From NCBI RefSeq assembly GCF_001482285.1, contig NZ_LOEP01000014.1:62001-126000 (forward strand): DNA of 64,000 nucleotides. The letters are read 5' to 3'. A program made the translations under genes and the position numbers. The notes below the pieces were generated by a model. That model was given only the letters and a program-made list of their open reading frames with translations. It was not told the DNA's origin and searched no databases. This document shows, in pieces, positions 17,054-24,420 of the stretch (position 1 is its first letter; every line of letters starts with the position of its first letter). This stretch comes from Haloferax sp. Q22 (GTDB lineage: Archaea > Halobacteriota > Halobacteria > Halobacteriales > Haloferacaceae).

Positions 17054-17838
17054 GCCATCCCGACGGTCGCGACGAATTCGAGCGTCGCGCCGGAGAACTC
17101 GCCGAACGCGAGGGTCACACTAGAGAGCGCGCCGATGGGGAGTACCGACCGGAGCCGGCCGGCAGAGTCGGCCCCGCCATCGGGCGCGACGCCGGTTTCG
17201 CGGACGGTCCTCTCCGCGGCCTCGTCGGTGTCGACGTGGTGTTCCTGACAGACGAACCCGCGGTCCAGCGCGTCTTCGAGCGGGACCCGCGTCGGACACT
17301 CCGAGCAGGACACCTTGACCTGCACGTCGACGCCGGCGTCCTCGGCCCCGGCGAGCCGCCCTTTCTTCCCCAGCGACGAGAGCGCCGACTCGGCCTTCTG
17401 TCTGGCCGTCTCGCGCGCGATGTCGACACTGTTTCGCTCCCAGTCGGAGGACGCCTCGACGGTCGGCTTCTCGCCGTCGAGACACTCGTTGAGGTGTCGA
17501 CGCATCGTGCTCCACGAGGCCATCGCGCCCGTCACCTCGTCGGCGTCGATGTCGTCGGTGGCGAGGTCGGCGGCCACGTCCCCGTAGTCGAGGTCGTCAT
17601 CGCCGACGAGCGCCTCGTACTCCGCTTCGAGGCGCACCTCGGTCACGTCCCGGTCGTTCCGCTCGTAGACGCGCGCGAGCAGTCGCTTGTTGAACCAGGT
17701 CGTGAGCGACTTGTACCCCTCGCTCTCGCCGCCGTCGGCCCCGGTCCACCGCGCCAGCAGGTAGTCGTCGACGGAGTCGTACCTGCCGGTCGGCGCGGCG
17801 AGCCCGTACCGTTCGATTGCCACGTCGACCTTGCACAT
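17050..17838 (-). CDS. rdfA: Rod-determining factor RdfA family protein
   Basis: A 262-residue protein matching the haloarchaeal RdfA family: it opens 'MCKVDVAIERYGL', followed by 'DDYLLARWTG' and 'SLTTWFNKRLL', the conserved N-terminal winged-helix-like region. A putative zinc ribbon near the end has 'CSECPTRVPLEDALDRGFVCQEHH' character (CxxC then CxxHH). The C-terminal 60 residues are hydrophobic in part. Named members control rod formation in Haloferax volcanii; whether this copy is the shape gene or one of several paralogues cannot be told here. Its stop overlaps the SMC-related start (ATGA), so the two proteins are almost certainly made together. Confidence 0.85.
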   Translation of the reverse strand: MCKVDVAIERYGLAAPTGRYDSVDDYLLARWTGADGGESEGYKSLTTWFNKRLLARVYERNDRDVTEVRLEAEYEALVGDDDLDYGDVAADLATDDIDADEVTGAMASWSTMRRHLNECLDGEKPTVEASSDWERNSVDIARETARQKAESALSSLGKKGRLAGAEDAGVDVQVKVSCSECPTRVPLEDALDRGFVCQEHHVDTDEAAERTVRETGVAPDGGADSAGRLRSVLPIGALSSVTLAFGEFSGATLEFVATVGMA

Positions 17839-17870
17839 TGTCTCGTTGCACGAGACTGGTAGCGCGACGG

Positions 17871-17880
17871 TAATAAGACT
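17871..17880 (-). promoter_or_regulatory. TATA-like element before the RdfA gene
   Basis: On the minus strand the sequence tcttattacc lies about 37 nt before the ATG at 17838 and inside the 68-bp gap after the subunit D-like gene. It suggests that the RdfA/SMC pair has its own promoter with a leader of about 9 nt, in addition to any read-through. Confidence 0.45.
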
Positions 17881-17906
17881 ACGCTTGGCGGACGGACCGA
17901 CTCGGT

Positions 17907-18629
17907 TCAGTCGCGGTCGCGGTCGTCCGCTCGCCGGTCGTTCTCTCGCTGTTCGGCCTCCTCTCGGTCGCTCTCCCGTTGTTCGGCCGCCCGCCGTTCG
18001 TTGCGCCGCTTGGTCCGGAACTGACGGTAGCGCTCTTCCTGCTCGCGCTCGTCGAGGTACCGCCGGATGTACCGTCTTTCCACCTCCAACTCCGGAATGA
18101 GTCGCCGGGTGAGGTAGTTGACGCGGACTCGAAGCCGCCGAACCTCAGCGAGGAGGCGCAGGAGGACAGCCCGCATCTCCGCCAGCCTGACGACGTCCTC
18201 CACGACCGACTCGTACGACCCGACGAGCTCGTCGTCCAGCGCGCTCGTGCCGAGGACGCCGTACCCCCGTCCGTCGAGCGACCGCCGCGCCGACGTGCTC
18301 AGGAAAAACGGGACGGTCAGGCCGACGAGCTTCGTCTCGGAGACGATGAGCCCCGTGTGGGAGTCCCGCGCCTCAGAGAGCGCGCGAAGCGCGATTTCGC
18401 CCTCTCGCTCGGCTCCCCAGACGTGGAGCTCCGCCGCGTCGCGGAACGCCTCGTCGGTCTCGCGCCGGAGGTCGGTCCACCGGTCCAAGAGGTCGAGGAG
18501 GACGAAGACGAGGCTGTCACGCCGCCGTTCGAGGATGTGTTCTCCCTTCCGCGCGAGCGTCAACTCGTCGGTCACCGAGAGGAGCTCGCGGTGCGTCGGG
18601 GTCGTCCGTCGGTGTCGCCGGTTCGTCAT
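17907..18629 (-). CDS. Orphan paralogue of A/V-type ATP synthase subunit D
   Basis: A 240-residue protein aligning along its length with archaeal ATP synthase subunit D, the central-stalk coiled coil. The pattern 'PTHRELLSVTDELTLARKGEHILERRRDSLVF', 'KLVGLTVPFFLSTSARRSLDGRGYGVLGTSA' and 'RRLRVRVNYLTRRLIPELEVERRYIRRYLDEREQEERYRQFR' matches that family, but the sequence is far more arginine-rich than a housekeeping copy. No other ATPase subunit is nearby. The C-terminal tail repeats charged heptads (residues about 205-240). It lies just upstream of the RdfA/SMC pair on the same strand with a 68-bp gap, so a repurposed rod-like subunit is plausible. Confidence 0.82.
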   Translation of the reverse strand: MTNRRHRRTTPTHRELLSVTDELTLARKGEHILERRRDSLVFVLLDLLDRWTDLRRETDEAFRDAAELHVWGAEREGEIALRALSEARDSHTGLIVSETKLVGLTVPFFLSTSARRSLDGRGYGVLGTSALDDELVGSYESVVEDVVRLAEMRAVLLRLLAEVRRLRVRVNYLTRRLIPELEVERRYIRRYLDEREQEERYRQFRTKRRNERRAAEQRESDREEAEQRENDRRADDRDRD

Positions 18630-18656
18630 CGTCTACGCCCCCGTCACACCGACGAC

Positions 18657-18665
18657 AGATATAGT
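18657..18665 (-). promoter_or_regulatory. TATA box for the subunit D-like gene
   Basis: Minus-strand actatatct is centred about 32 nt before the ATG at 18629, giving a leader of only a few nucleotides. It stands out in the GC-rich surroundings. Confidence 0.55.
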
Positions 18666-18691
18666 TGCATGACCGACACGTGCCAGCTCAA

Positions 18692-18718
18692 TTTGACAAG
18701 GACTAAGCCGTTGTCAAA
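18692..18718. promoter_or_regulatory. Inverted repeat upstream of the subunit D-like gene
   Basis: Perfect 8-bp arms tttgacaa (18692-18699) and ttgtcaaa (18711-18718) flank an 11-nt spacer. It lies about 70 nt before the subunit D-like start and about 60 nt after the APC permease stop. It could be an upstream activator or repressor site, or a terminator hairpin for the permease transcript. Confidence 0.45.
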
Positions 18719-18775
18719 ATCGACTCGAAGTTCGCGCTCTCGGCGCGACTGCTCCCGTGGCGCGAGTGAGGTCGC

Positions 18776-21205
18776 TCACTCGTCGTTCCGGACGTGGTAG
18801 TCGCCGCGGCGGCGCTTGAACCACCGCGTCGCCCACGAGATGACGCCGAGGTCGCGCTTCGTCATGATGACCGCGCTCGCGGCGTCGCGGCCGACCGTCT
18901 CCGGAATCGCCCCGAAGACGAGCTGCTGGAGCAGTCCCTCTCTCGTCGCTCCGATGACCGTCAGGTCGAACTCCTCGGCCGCGGCGACGATGGCCGCCGC
19001 CACGTCCTCGCCCTCGCGGACCGAGGTCGTCACCCGAACGTCGTCGCCGACCGCCGCGGCCGTCGAATTAACCCGTCGACGGGCGTCCTCGCGGTCGCTC
19101 TCGTCGGCGTCGGGCGCGACGACGTTCAGCACGTGAACCGTTGCGTCGTTGGTCCGCGCGATGGCTCGGCACACCTCCGCGGCGAGCTCGGCGTGTGGGC
19201 CGCCCGCGGTCGGCAGGAGAATCGATTCCACCTCGCCGTCGGTCGGGCCGATGCGCTCGACGAGCACGTCGCAGGTCGCCTTGGTCACGACCTCGTCGAC
19301 GTTGCTCCCGAGGATGTAGTCGCGGCGGCGTCCCCGGCCGCGCCAACCCATCAACACCGCGTCGCTGTCGTGTTCCTCGATGGTGTTGAGGATGGCCGTT
19401 CCGGCGTCGTGGCCCAGCCTGACGGTCCCGCTGACGGGCACGTCGGCGTCGGTCGCCAGCTCCATCACCGCCGAGATGGTCTCGCGCTTCTCCCCGACGA
19501 ACCGCTCCCCCTCCGAAATCGGCGTCTGCGACGGCACTTCGACGGCGCTCATCACGAGAATCTCGGCGTCGCGGTCGCGCGCCACGTCGATGGCGGTGCG
19601 CATCAACTGCGCCGCGTTCTCCGGGTTAGCAATCGGGACGAGCACCTGCGACTCGCGCCGCTCGGGGGCACGTTCGGTCACGACGGTCGGGGTCTCCGCT
19701 TCGAGCTTTTCGGCCTCCTTGCCCTCGGAGTAGCCGTAGTACACCATCAGCCCGAGCGCCATCCAGACGGCCGTGGTCACGAGCGCGACGAAGCCCTCGG
19801 AACCCGCGCCGAGTCCCGGCGTCAGACCGAGTTCGAGGAGTAAAAACGGCGTCAGGATGAACTGGAGGACGATGCCGACGAGCGGGGGCCACGGCATGTA
19901 CGGTACCTTGAACGTCCGCGGGAGGTCGGGGTGGGTCGCCCGCATCTTGACGACGGTCCAGTTCACCTGGATAAACAGGAAGATGAACATGATGTCGGCG
20001 GCGGCCGCGACGCTCTCGATGGGGAGTGATACGGCCATGAGACCGATGAGGACCGCCGAGAGGCCGATTGCCCAGTGGGGCGTCCGCTTGTCGTCGTGGA
20101 TGCGCCCGAAGAAGCCCGGGAGGACGCGGTCGCGCCCCATGGCGAACGACACCCGCGACGAGGAGTAGATGGTCGCGTTGAGCGCGCTCATCGTCGCCGC
20201 CAGTCCGGCGAACAGGAGCAGCGGGACGCCGTAGGGGACGAACTGCCCGGCGGCCTCGATGATGCCCAGTTCGCCGAGGTTGCCGAGGACCTGCCACGTC
20301 GGCGCGGCGGTCGATAGCCCCGCTCGACCCGCGAGTTCGGCGGTCACGTCGATGCCGCCGATGGCGGCGAAGGCGACCAGGACGTAGATGGGGACCACGA
20401 TGGCCATCGAGTAGAACACCGCCTTCGGGACGTTGGTGCCGGGGTCGACGACCTCCTCGCCCGACTGGACGATTATCTCGTACCCCTCGAAGGCGATGTA
20501 GGTAAAGCCCATCGCGCCGATGACGCCGACGAGGCCGTTGGGCGCGAACGACGGGCTGTCGAAGAACGTCGCCGTCCAGTTCGGCTCGCGCACCGTCGCG
20601 AGGATGCCGAAGACCACGAAGACGCCGAGGATGAGAATCTTGATGGTCGTGACGACGACGCCCGCTTTCCCCGTCTCCTCGGCCCCGCGGTAGTTGATGT
20701 ACGCGAACGCCAGCACCATCACGACCGCGAGCAGTTTCTCGACGAGCAGGCGGTCGAACAGCCCGAACAGGACGAACCCGTCTGGCAGGCCGGCGAACAC
20801 CACGAAGAACTCGGTGAGGAAGACGCCGAAGGTCACCGCGTAGAGCGCGCACGCGACGGCGTGGGCGAACCAGCTCATCCACCCGGCGTAGAAGCCGTTG
20901 GGGTCGGCGAGCGCCTCTTTCACCCAGAGGTAGCCGCCGCCCGCCTCGGGGAACGCCGCTCCGAGTTCGGCGTACGATACCGCGGTGAACATTGCCACCA
21001 TCCCGTTGAGTACGAACGCCATCGTGAGCGCCGGGCCGGCGAGTCCGGCCGCGAATCCCGTCAGCGCGAAGACGCCCGCACCGATCATCGCGCCGACGCC
21101 GATGAACGTGATATCGGCGAGGCTCATGTCGCGCGAGAGCTGCGTTTCCACCGACTCATCTGGGGGAGCGTCGCCGCTCCCCGTGGTCGATTGCGTGTCG
21201 GCCAT
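18776..21205 (-). CDS. APC superfamily amino-acid permease fused to two UspA domains
   Basis: An 809-residue fusion. Residues about 25-480 form a 12-helix APC permease with the conserved first helix 'FIGVGAMIGAGVFALTGFAAGLAGPA', expected to import amino acids or polyamines. Two universal-stress (UspA) domains follow in the cytoplasm, at about 505-650 ('SQVLVPIANPENAAQLMRTA', with a C-terminal 'VLMGWRGRGRRRDYILGS' ATP-binding type loop) and about 655-785 ('ESILLPTAGG', 'LTVIGATREGLLQQLVFG'). The second loop departs from the G-2x-G-9x-G consensus. Such fusions are common in haloarchaea, where the UspA part may regulate transport. It is transcribed alone, leftward. Confidence 0.93.
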   Translation of the reverse strand: MADTQSTTGSGDAPPDESVETQLSRDMSLADITFIGVGAMIGAGVFALTGFAAGLAGPALTMAFVLNGMVAMFTAVSYAELGAAFPEAGGGYLWVKEALADPNGFYAGWMSWFAHAVACALYAVTFGVFLTEFFVVFAGLPDGFVLFGLFDRLLVEKLLAVVMVLAFAYINYRGAEETGKAGVVVTTIKILILGVFVVFGILATVREPNWTATFFDSPSFAPNGLVGVIGAMGFTYIAFEGYEIIVQSGEEVVDPGTNVPKAVFYSMAIVVPIYVLVAFAAIGGIDVTAELAGRAGLSTAAPTWQVLGNLGELGIIEAAGQFVPYGVPLLLFAGLAATMSALNATIYSSSRVSFAMGRDRVLPGFFGRIHDDKRTPHWAIGLSAVLIGLMAVSLPIESVAAAADIMFIFLFIQVNWTVVKMRATHPDLPRTFKVPYMPWPPLVGIVLQFILTPFLLLELGLTPGLGAGSEGFVALVTTAVWMALGLMVYYGYSEGKEAEKLEAETPTVVTERAPERRESQVLVPIANPENAAQLMRTAIDVARDRDAEILVMSAVEVPSQTPISEGERFVGEKRETISAVMELATDADVPVSGTVRLGHDAGTAILNTIEEHDSDAVLMGWRGRGRRRDYILGSNVDEVVTKATCDVLVERIGPTDGEVESILLPTAGGPHAELAAEVCRAIARTNDATVHVLNVVAPDADESDREDARRRVNSTAAAVGDDVRVTTSVREGEDVAAAIVAAAEEFDLTVIGATREGLLQQLVFGAIPETVGRDAASAVIMTKRDLGVISWATRWFKRRRGDYHVRNDE

Positions 21206-21328
21206 CAGTTGAACCCTCGAAGGGTGGACACAAAAACCCCGATGGGCGAGGGGGCGCGTTCGAGCCGCCGTCGCCGTGTTCTAACCCGCGAAATACGGGT
21301 GTTTTTCGACCGGGCGCGTCCCGGCGCA

Positions 21329-22795
21329 CTACCCGCCGAACATCGTCCGCATCATGGGGTGCATCTCCATGAGCTGTTCCTCCGCGATTTCCTCGTACAG
21401 TTTGTACGTGATGGAGACCGTGAGGAGTAGCGAGGTTCCCGAGACGCCCCCGATGGTGCCGAGCATGTTCGCCATGACGGCGAGCAGGCCGACGAGGACG
21501 CCCCCGACAACCGTCACCTGCGGGATGTACCGCTCCATGACCCGCTCTATGACCTGCGGGTTGCGGCGGAACCCGGGTATCTGCATCCCGGAGTTCTGAA
21601 TCTGCCGCGCGGTCGCCTCCGGGCCCATGTCGGCGGTCTCGACCCAGAAGATGGAGAAGATGGCCCCACCGACGAGCATCAGCGTCAGGTCGATGGCGAC
21701 GCGGACAAGAAGCTGCCACGGCTCTTGGGACGCCGATCCGAGCCACCACATCCACTGGCTGGGCGCGTGAATCGGGTTCAGGTAGTAGAACAGACCGCCG
21801 GTGACCTGTCCGCTCGTGTACTGGCCGAGCCACGCGGGCATGCCGGCCCACTGACTGTTGAGAATCCGGCCGAGGAACTGGATGTTCGCCTGCACGGCGC
21901 GGACGAAAATCATCGGCAGGACGCTCGCGTAGATGAGCTTCACGGGGAAGCGACCGCGAGCGCCCTTCACGCGGGCGTGCGAGAGCGGGATTTCGACGCG
22001 AACGCTCTCGGCGTAGACGACGATGCCGAAGATGAGCACCGTCGTGATGAGCGGGACGACCCCGCCCACGCCGAACAGGAGCGCCTGTATCCCGCTCGCC
22101 GTCGCGAGCGACGGGACGGTCTCGGTCCCGGCGAGCACGTGGACCCACTCGGAGACGATGCCGGTCGTCGACGCGCCGAAGGCGGGGTCGGCGAAGAGGC
22201 CGCCGACGAGGCGCTGGCTGACGCCGGCGATGATGAACAGGCCGACCCCGGAGCCGACGCCCCACTTGCTGACGACCTCGTCCATGAACAACACGAGCGC
22301 GCCGCCGACGAATATCTGGGCGAAGATGAGCCACTTCACGCCGACCGTCCCGACGCCGAGGGCGCTCGCGACCGCTGGGTCGGCCGGGAGGTAGCCCCCG
22401 GCGAAGACGACCGGCAGGCCCTGCAGGGCGATCATCCCGAAGACGAGTAGTTTCTGGAGCCCCTGATAGAGGATTTGGTCGCGCGGGTCGTCCGTGTCGA
22501 GACCGAGCATGTCCCCGCCCTGCAGCAGTTGCAGGACGATGCTCGCGGTGACGATGGGACCGATACCCAACTGGAGGATGGTCCCCTGTCCCCCGCCGAG
22601 GATGGAGCGGAACTGCCCGAAGATGTCCTGGCTCCCCGTCCCGACGCCGAAGAGCGTGACGTTCGTCAGGAAGAAGTACAGGACGAGAATCCCGGCGGTC
22701 CAGCCGAGCTTTCGGCGGAACGGAACGTGTCCCTCCGGGCGGGAGACGGCGGGCATCCGGCTCAGGATCGGCGATACGGTGTCTTTCCAACTCAT
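21329..22795 (-). CDS. secY: Preprotein translocase subunit SecY
   Basis: A 488-residue SecY/Sec61-alpha protein, the pore of the Sec translocon. The start at 22795 gives the family N-terminus (MSWKDTVSPILSRMPAVSRPEGHVPFRRKLGW), with the amphipathic helix before helix 1. The plug and helix 2 region reads 'ILGGGQGTILQLGIGPIVTASIVLQLL'. The cytosolic loop with 'VRVEIPLSHARVKGARGRFPVKLIYASVLPMIF' that contacts ribosomes and SRP receptor is intact, as is the C-terminal 'MEMHPMMRTMFGG'. It sits between an APC permease and an unknown membrane protein rather than in the ribosomal L15-secY-adk context, so a second copy elsewhere is possible. The longer frame to 22855 is not needed. Confidence 0.95.
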   Translation of the reverse strand: MSWKDTVSPILSRMPAVSRPEGHVPFRRKLGWTAGILVLYFFLTNVTLFGVGTGSQDIFGQFRSILGGGQGTILQLGIGPIVTASIVLQLLQGGDMLGLDTDDPRDQILYQGLQKLLVFGMIALQGLPVVFAGGYLPADPAVASALGVGTVGVKWLIFAQIFVGGALVLFMDEVVSKWGVGSGVGLFIIAGVSQRLVGGLFADPAFGASTTGIVSEWVHVLAGTETVPSLATASGIQALLFGVGGVVPLITTVLIFGIVVYAESVRVEIPLSHARVKGARGRFPVKLIYASVLPMIFVRAVQANIQFLGRILNSQWAGMPAWLGQYTSGQVTGGLFYYLNPIHAPSQWMWWLGSASQEPWQLLVRVAIDLTLMLVGGAIFSIFWVETADMGPEATARQIQNSGMQIPGFRRNPQVIERVMERYIPQVTVVGGVLVGLLAVMANMLGTIGGVSGTSLLLTVSITYKLYEEIAEEQLMEMHPMMRTMFGG

Positions 22796-22956
22796 GGTCG
22801 ATTGCGAGTGGCTGTTGGCGATTGCATGGTCTGTCGCGCCGACCGGCGTCGTCACTACGCGAGCGACGTCCGCACGGGACGCCGTCGCTGTGCTCGCGAA
22901 TCGGCGGTTCAGTCAGTCGTGGCCAGTCGTCGCCAATAACTGTATCGATGCGGTGA

Positions 22957-23676
22957 CTATCCGTCAGCCGGCGTCGTCGCCGGCGCCGAGGCCATGGGCT
23001 CGGCCACCGCCGCCACGTCGAGCGAATCGTGCGGTTCCGCGTCGACGACGCGGAGCGGGAGCCGCCGCCCCGCCCGGTCGAACGCGGCCACGCAGTCGTC
23101 GTCCCACGGCGGGACCGAGACGAGGACGACCTCGCGGAGCGTGTCGCGCTTCGTCGGCGCCAGCGGCCCCCACGGGTGCGAGACGAACTGCCCCGGCGTC
23201 CGGCCCGGCGCGGTCGAGAGGTCGACGCCGAAGATGCCCCGAACCGCCGCGCCGGCGCTCGGGTGGACGAAGTGGCTGAACACCGGCCGGGCCGCATCGA
23301 GGGCGTTCGCCCCGTCCAACTCGGCCGCGGCGGTCGTTCCGAGCGACAGCGACTCCCGACTCGGTTCGGCGCGAGCCGCCCGGTCCACCAGCGCGTCGAG
23401 CAGTCCGCGGGTGACGAAGACCGCGTCGCGTTCGGGGTCGCGTTCTGGGCCGACGCGTCGCCGAGCGCGCCGCGGTCCGACGAGCCGAGTTGCGACGGCG
23501 ACCCACCAGAGACCGACGCCCAGCACCTCGGCGTCGCTCGCGGCTTGGAGCTCCCACGGGAGGTGCGGCAGTCCGAGTCTGAGCGTCGTGACCTGCACGG
23601 CGAGTCCGGCGAGGACGAGGACGGCTCCGAGCGCGGTGGCGAGACGAGTGAGACGGGAAACGGAATCGCGGTTCAT
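22957..23676 (-). CDS. Haloarchaeal membrane-anchored protein, function unknown
   Basis: A 239-residue protein with two N-terminal hydrophobic segments (LATALGAVLVLAGLAVQVTTL and LGVGLWWVAVATRLVG), then a soluble cytoplasmic-side or external domain with acidic character. I do not recognise a catalytic motif. It is encoded upstream of secY on the same strand with a gap of about 160 bp. The gap is too long to assert an operon. The start at ATG 23676 precedes the first helix by about nine residues. Confidence 0.68.
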   Translation of the reverse strand: MNRDSVSRLTRLATALGAVLVLAGLAVQVTTLRLGLPHLPWELQAASDAEVLGVGLWWVAVATRLVGPRRARRRVGPERDPERDAVFVTRGLLDALVDRAARAEPSRESLSLGTTAAAELDGANALDAARPVFSHFVHPSAGAAVRGIFGVDLSTAPGRTPGQFVSHPWGPLAPTKRDTLREVVLVSVPPWDDDCVAAFDRAGRRLPLRVVDAEPHDSLDVAAVAEPMASAPATTPADG

Positions 23677-23978
23677 CGGTGTGCTGTGTTCGGTCAGTCG
23701 CGGTGTCGTTTTCGGTTTGGCAATCGCTTAGTGGTTGTCGGTTGTTTCGAGAAGTTAGTACTTGAAAAAGACTATAAGCGTCCACGCGAAAGCCCTGATT
23801 GCCGTGTTCCACGGCGCACGAAGCGGCCAACCGCTACCCGTCGTCTTCGATTCGATAGCACCCTTCGGTGGCTTAGCCTGCCCGGTGTCGTCACCGTTGA
23901 CCGCTTCGACAAGCGACACCCCATCCGACGCACCCCCCTTGTTTCGGCATCGCGTCGGCGGGTGCGCGCTCGACAACC
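23677..23978. other. Divergent intergenic region
   Basis: About 300 bp between a leftward and a rightward small membrane-protein gene. An AT island at 23755-23780 (ttgaaaaagactataagc) contains TATA-like runs on both strands and probably marks a promoter. No coding sequence with good composition is seen, although an open frame from 23762 crosses it. Confidence 0.4.
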
Positions 23979-24344
23979 ATGACGAGTACACAGTCACGAT
24001 TGCCGGTCGAACGCTCGCTTGCGCGAACGACGCTCGGCGTCGACCTCGCGTCGCCGGCGGCGCTCGCCGTCGCGGCCGTCGTGTTCCGCGGCCCCTCGGC
24101 GGAGGTCGGCGACGACGCCGTCGCCAGCGTCCTCCTACTGGGCGTCGCCTGTACCGGCCTGTTGCAGCTCGCGGCGCGTGGCGGCCTCTCCTACCCCACC
24201 AAGTCCGCGGGCGTCCTCGTCGGGCTGTGGCTTGTCGGCGTGTCATTCGACCTCGGCGCGGGTCATCTCCTGATGTTGGTCGGCGTCTTCGCGGGCGGCT
24301 GCGTCGTCGCGACGCACGCCGCGCTCGTGTGCGCCGCCCCCTGA
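23979..24344 (+). CDS. Small membrane protein, function unknown
   Basis: A 121-residue protein composed almost entirely of hydrophobic segments (SPAALAVAAVVFRG, VASVLLLGVACTGLLQLAA, SAGVLVGLWLVGVSFDLG, LLMLVGVFAGGCVVATHAALVC), predicting three or four membrane helices. No family was recognised. It precedes the ClC channel gene by 76 bp on the same strand and could share its transcript. Confidence 0.62.
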   Translation: MTSTQSRLPVERSLARTTLGVDLASPAALAVAAVVFRGPSAEVGDDAVASVLLLGVACTGLLQLAARGGLSYPTKSAGVLVGLWLVGVSFDLGAGHLLMLVGVFAGGCVVATHAALVCAAP

Positions 24345-24420
24345 CCCGCTTCGCGGCCGCTCGCCGCCCGGGTGTTCGAAGCGAAACTGACTAACACCCT
24401 ATCGCGCAAGATTGACTCGG

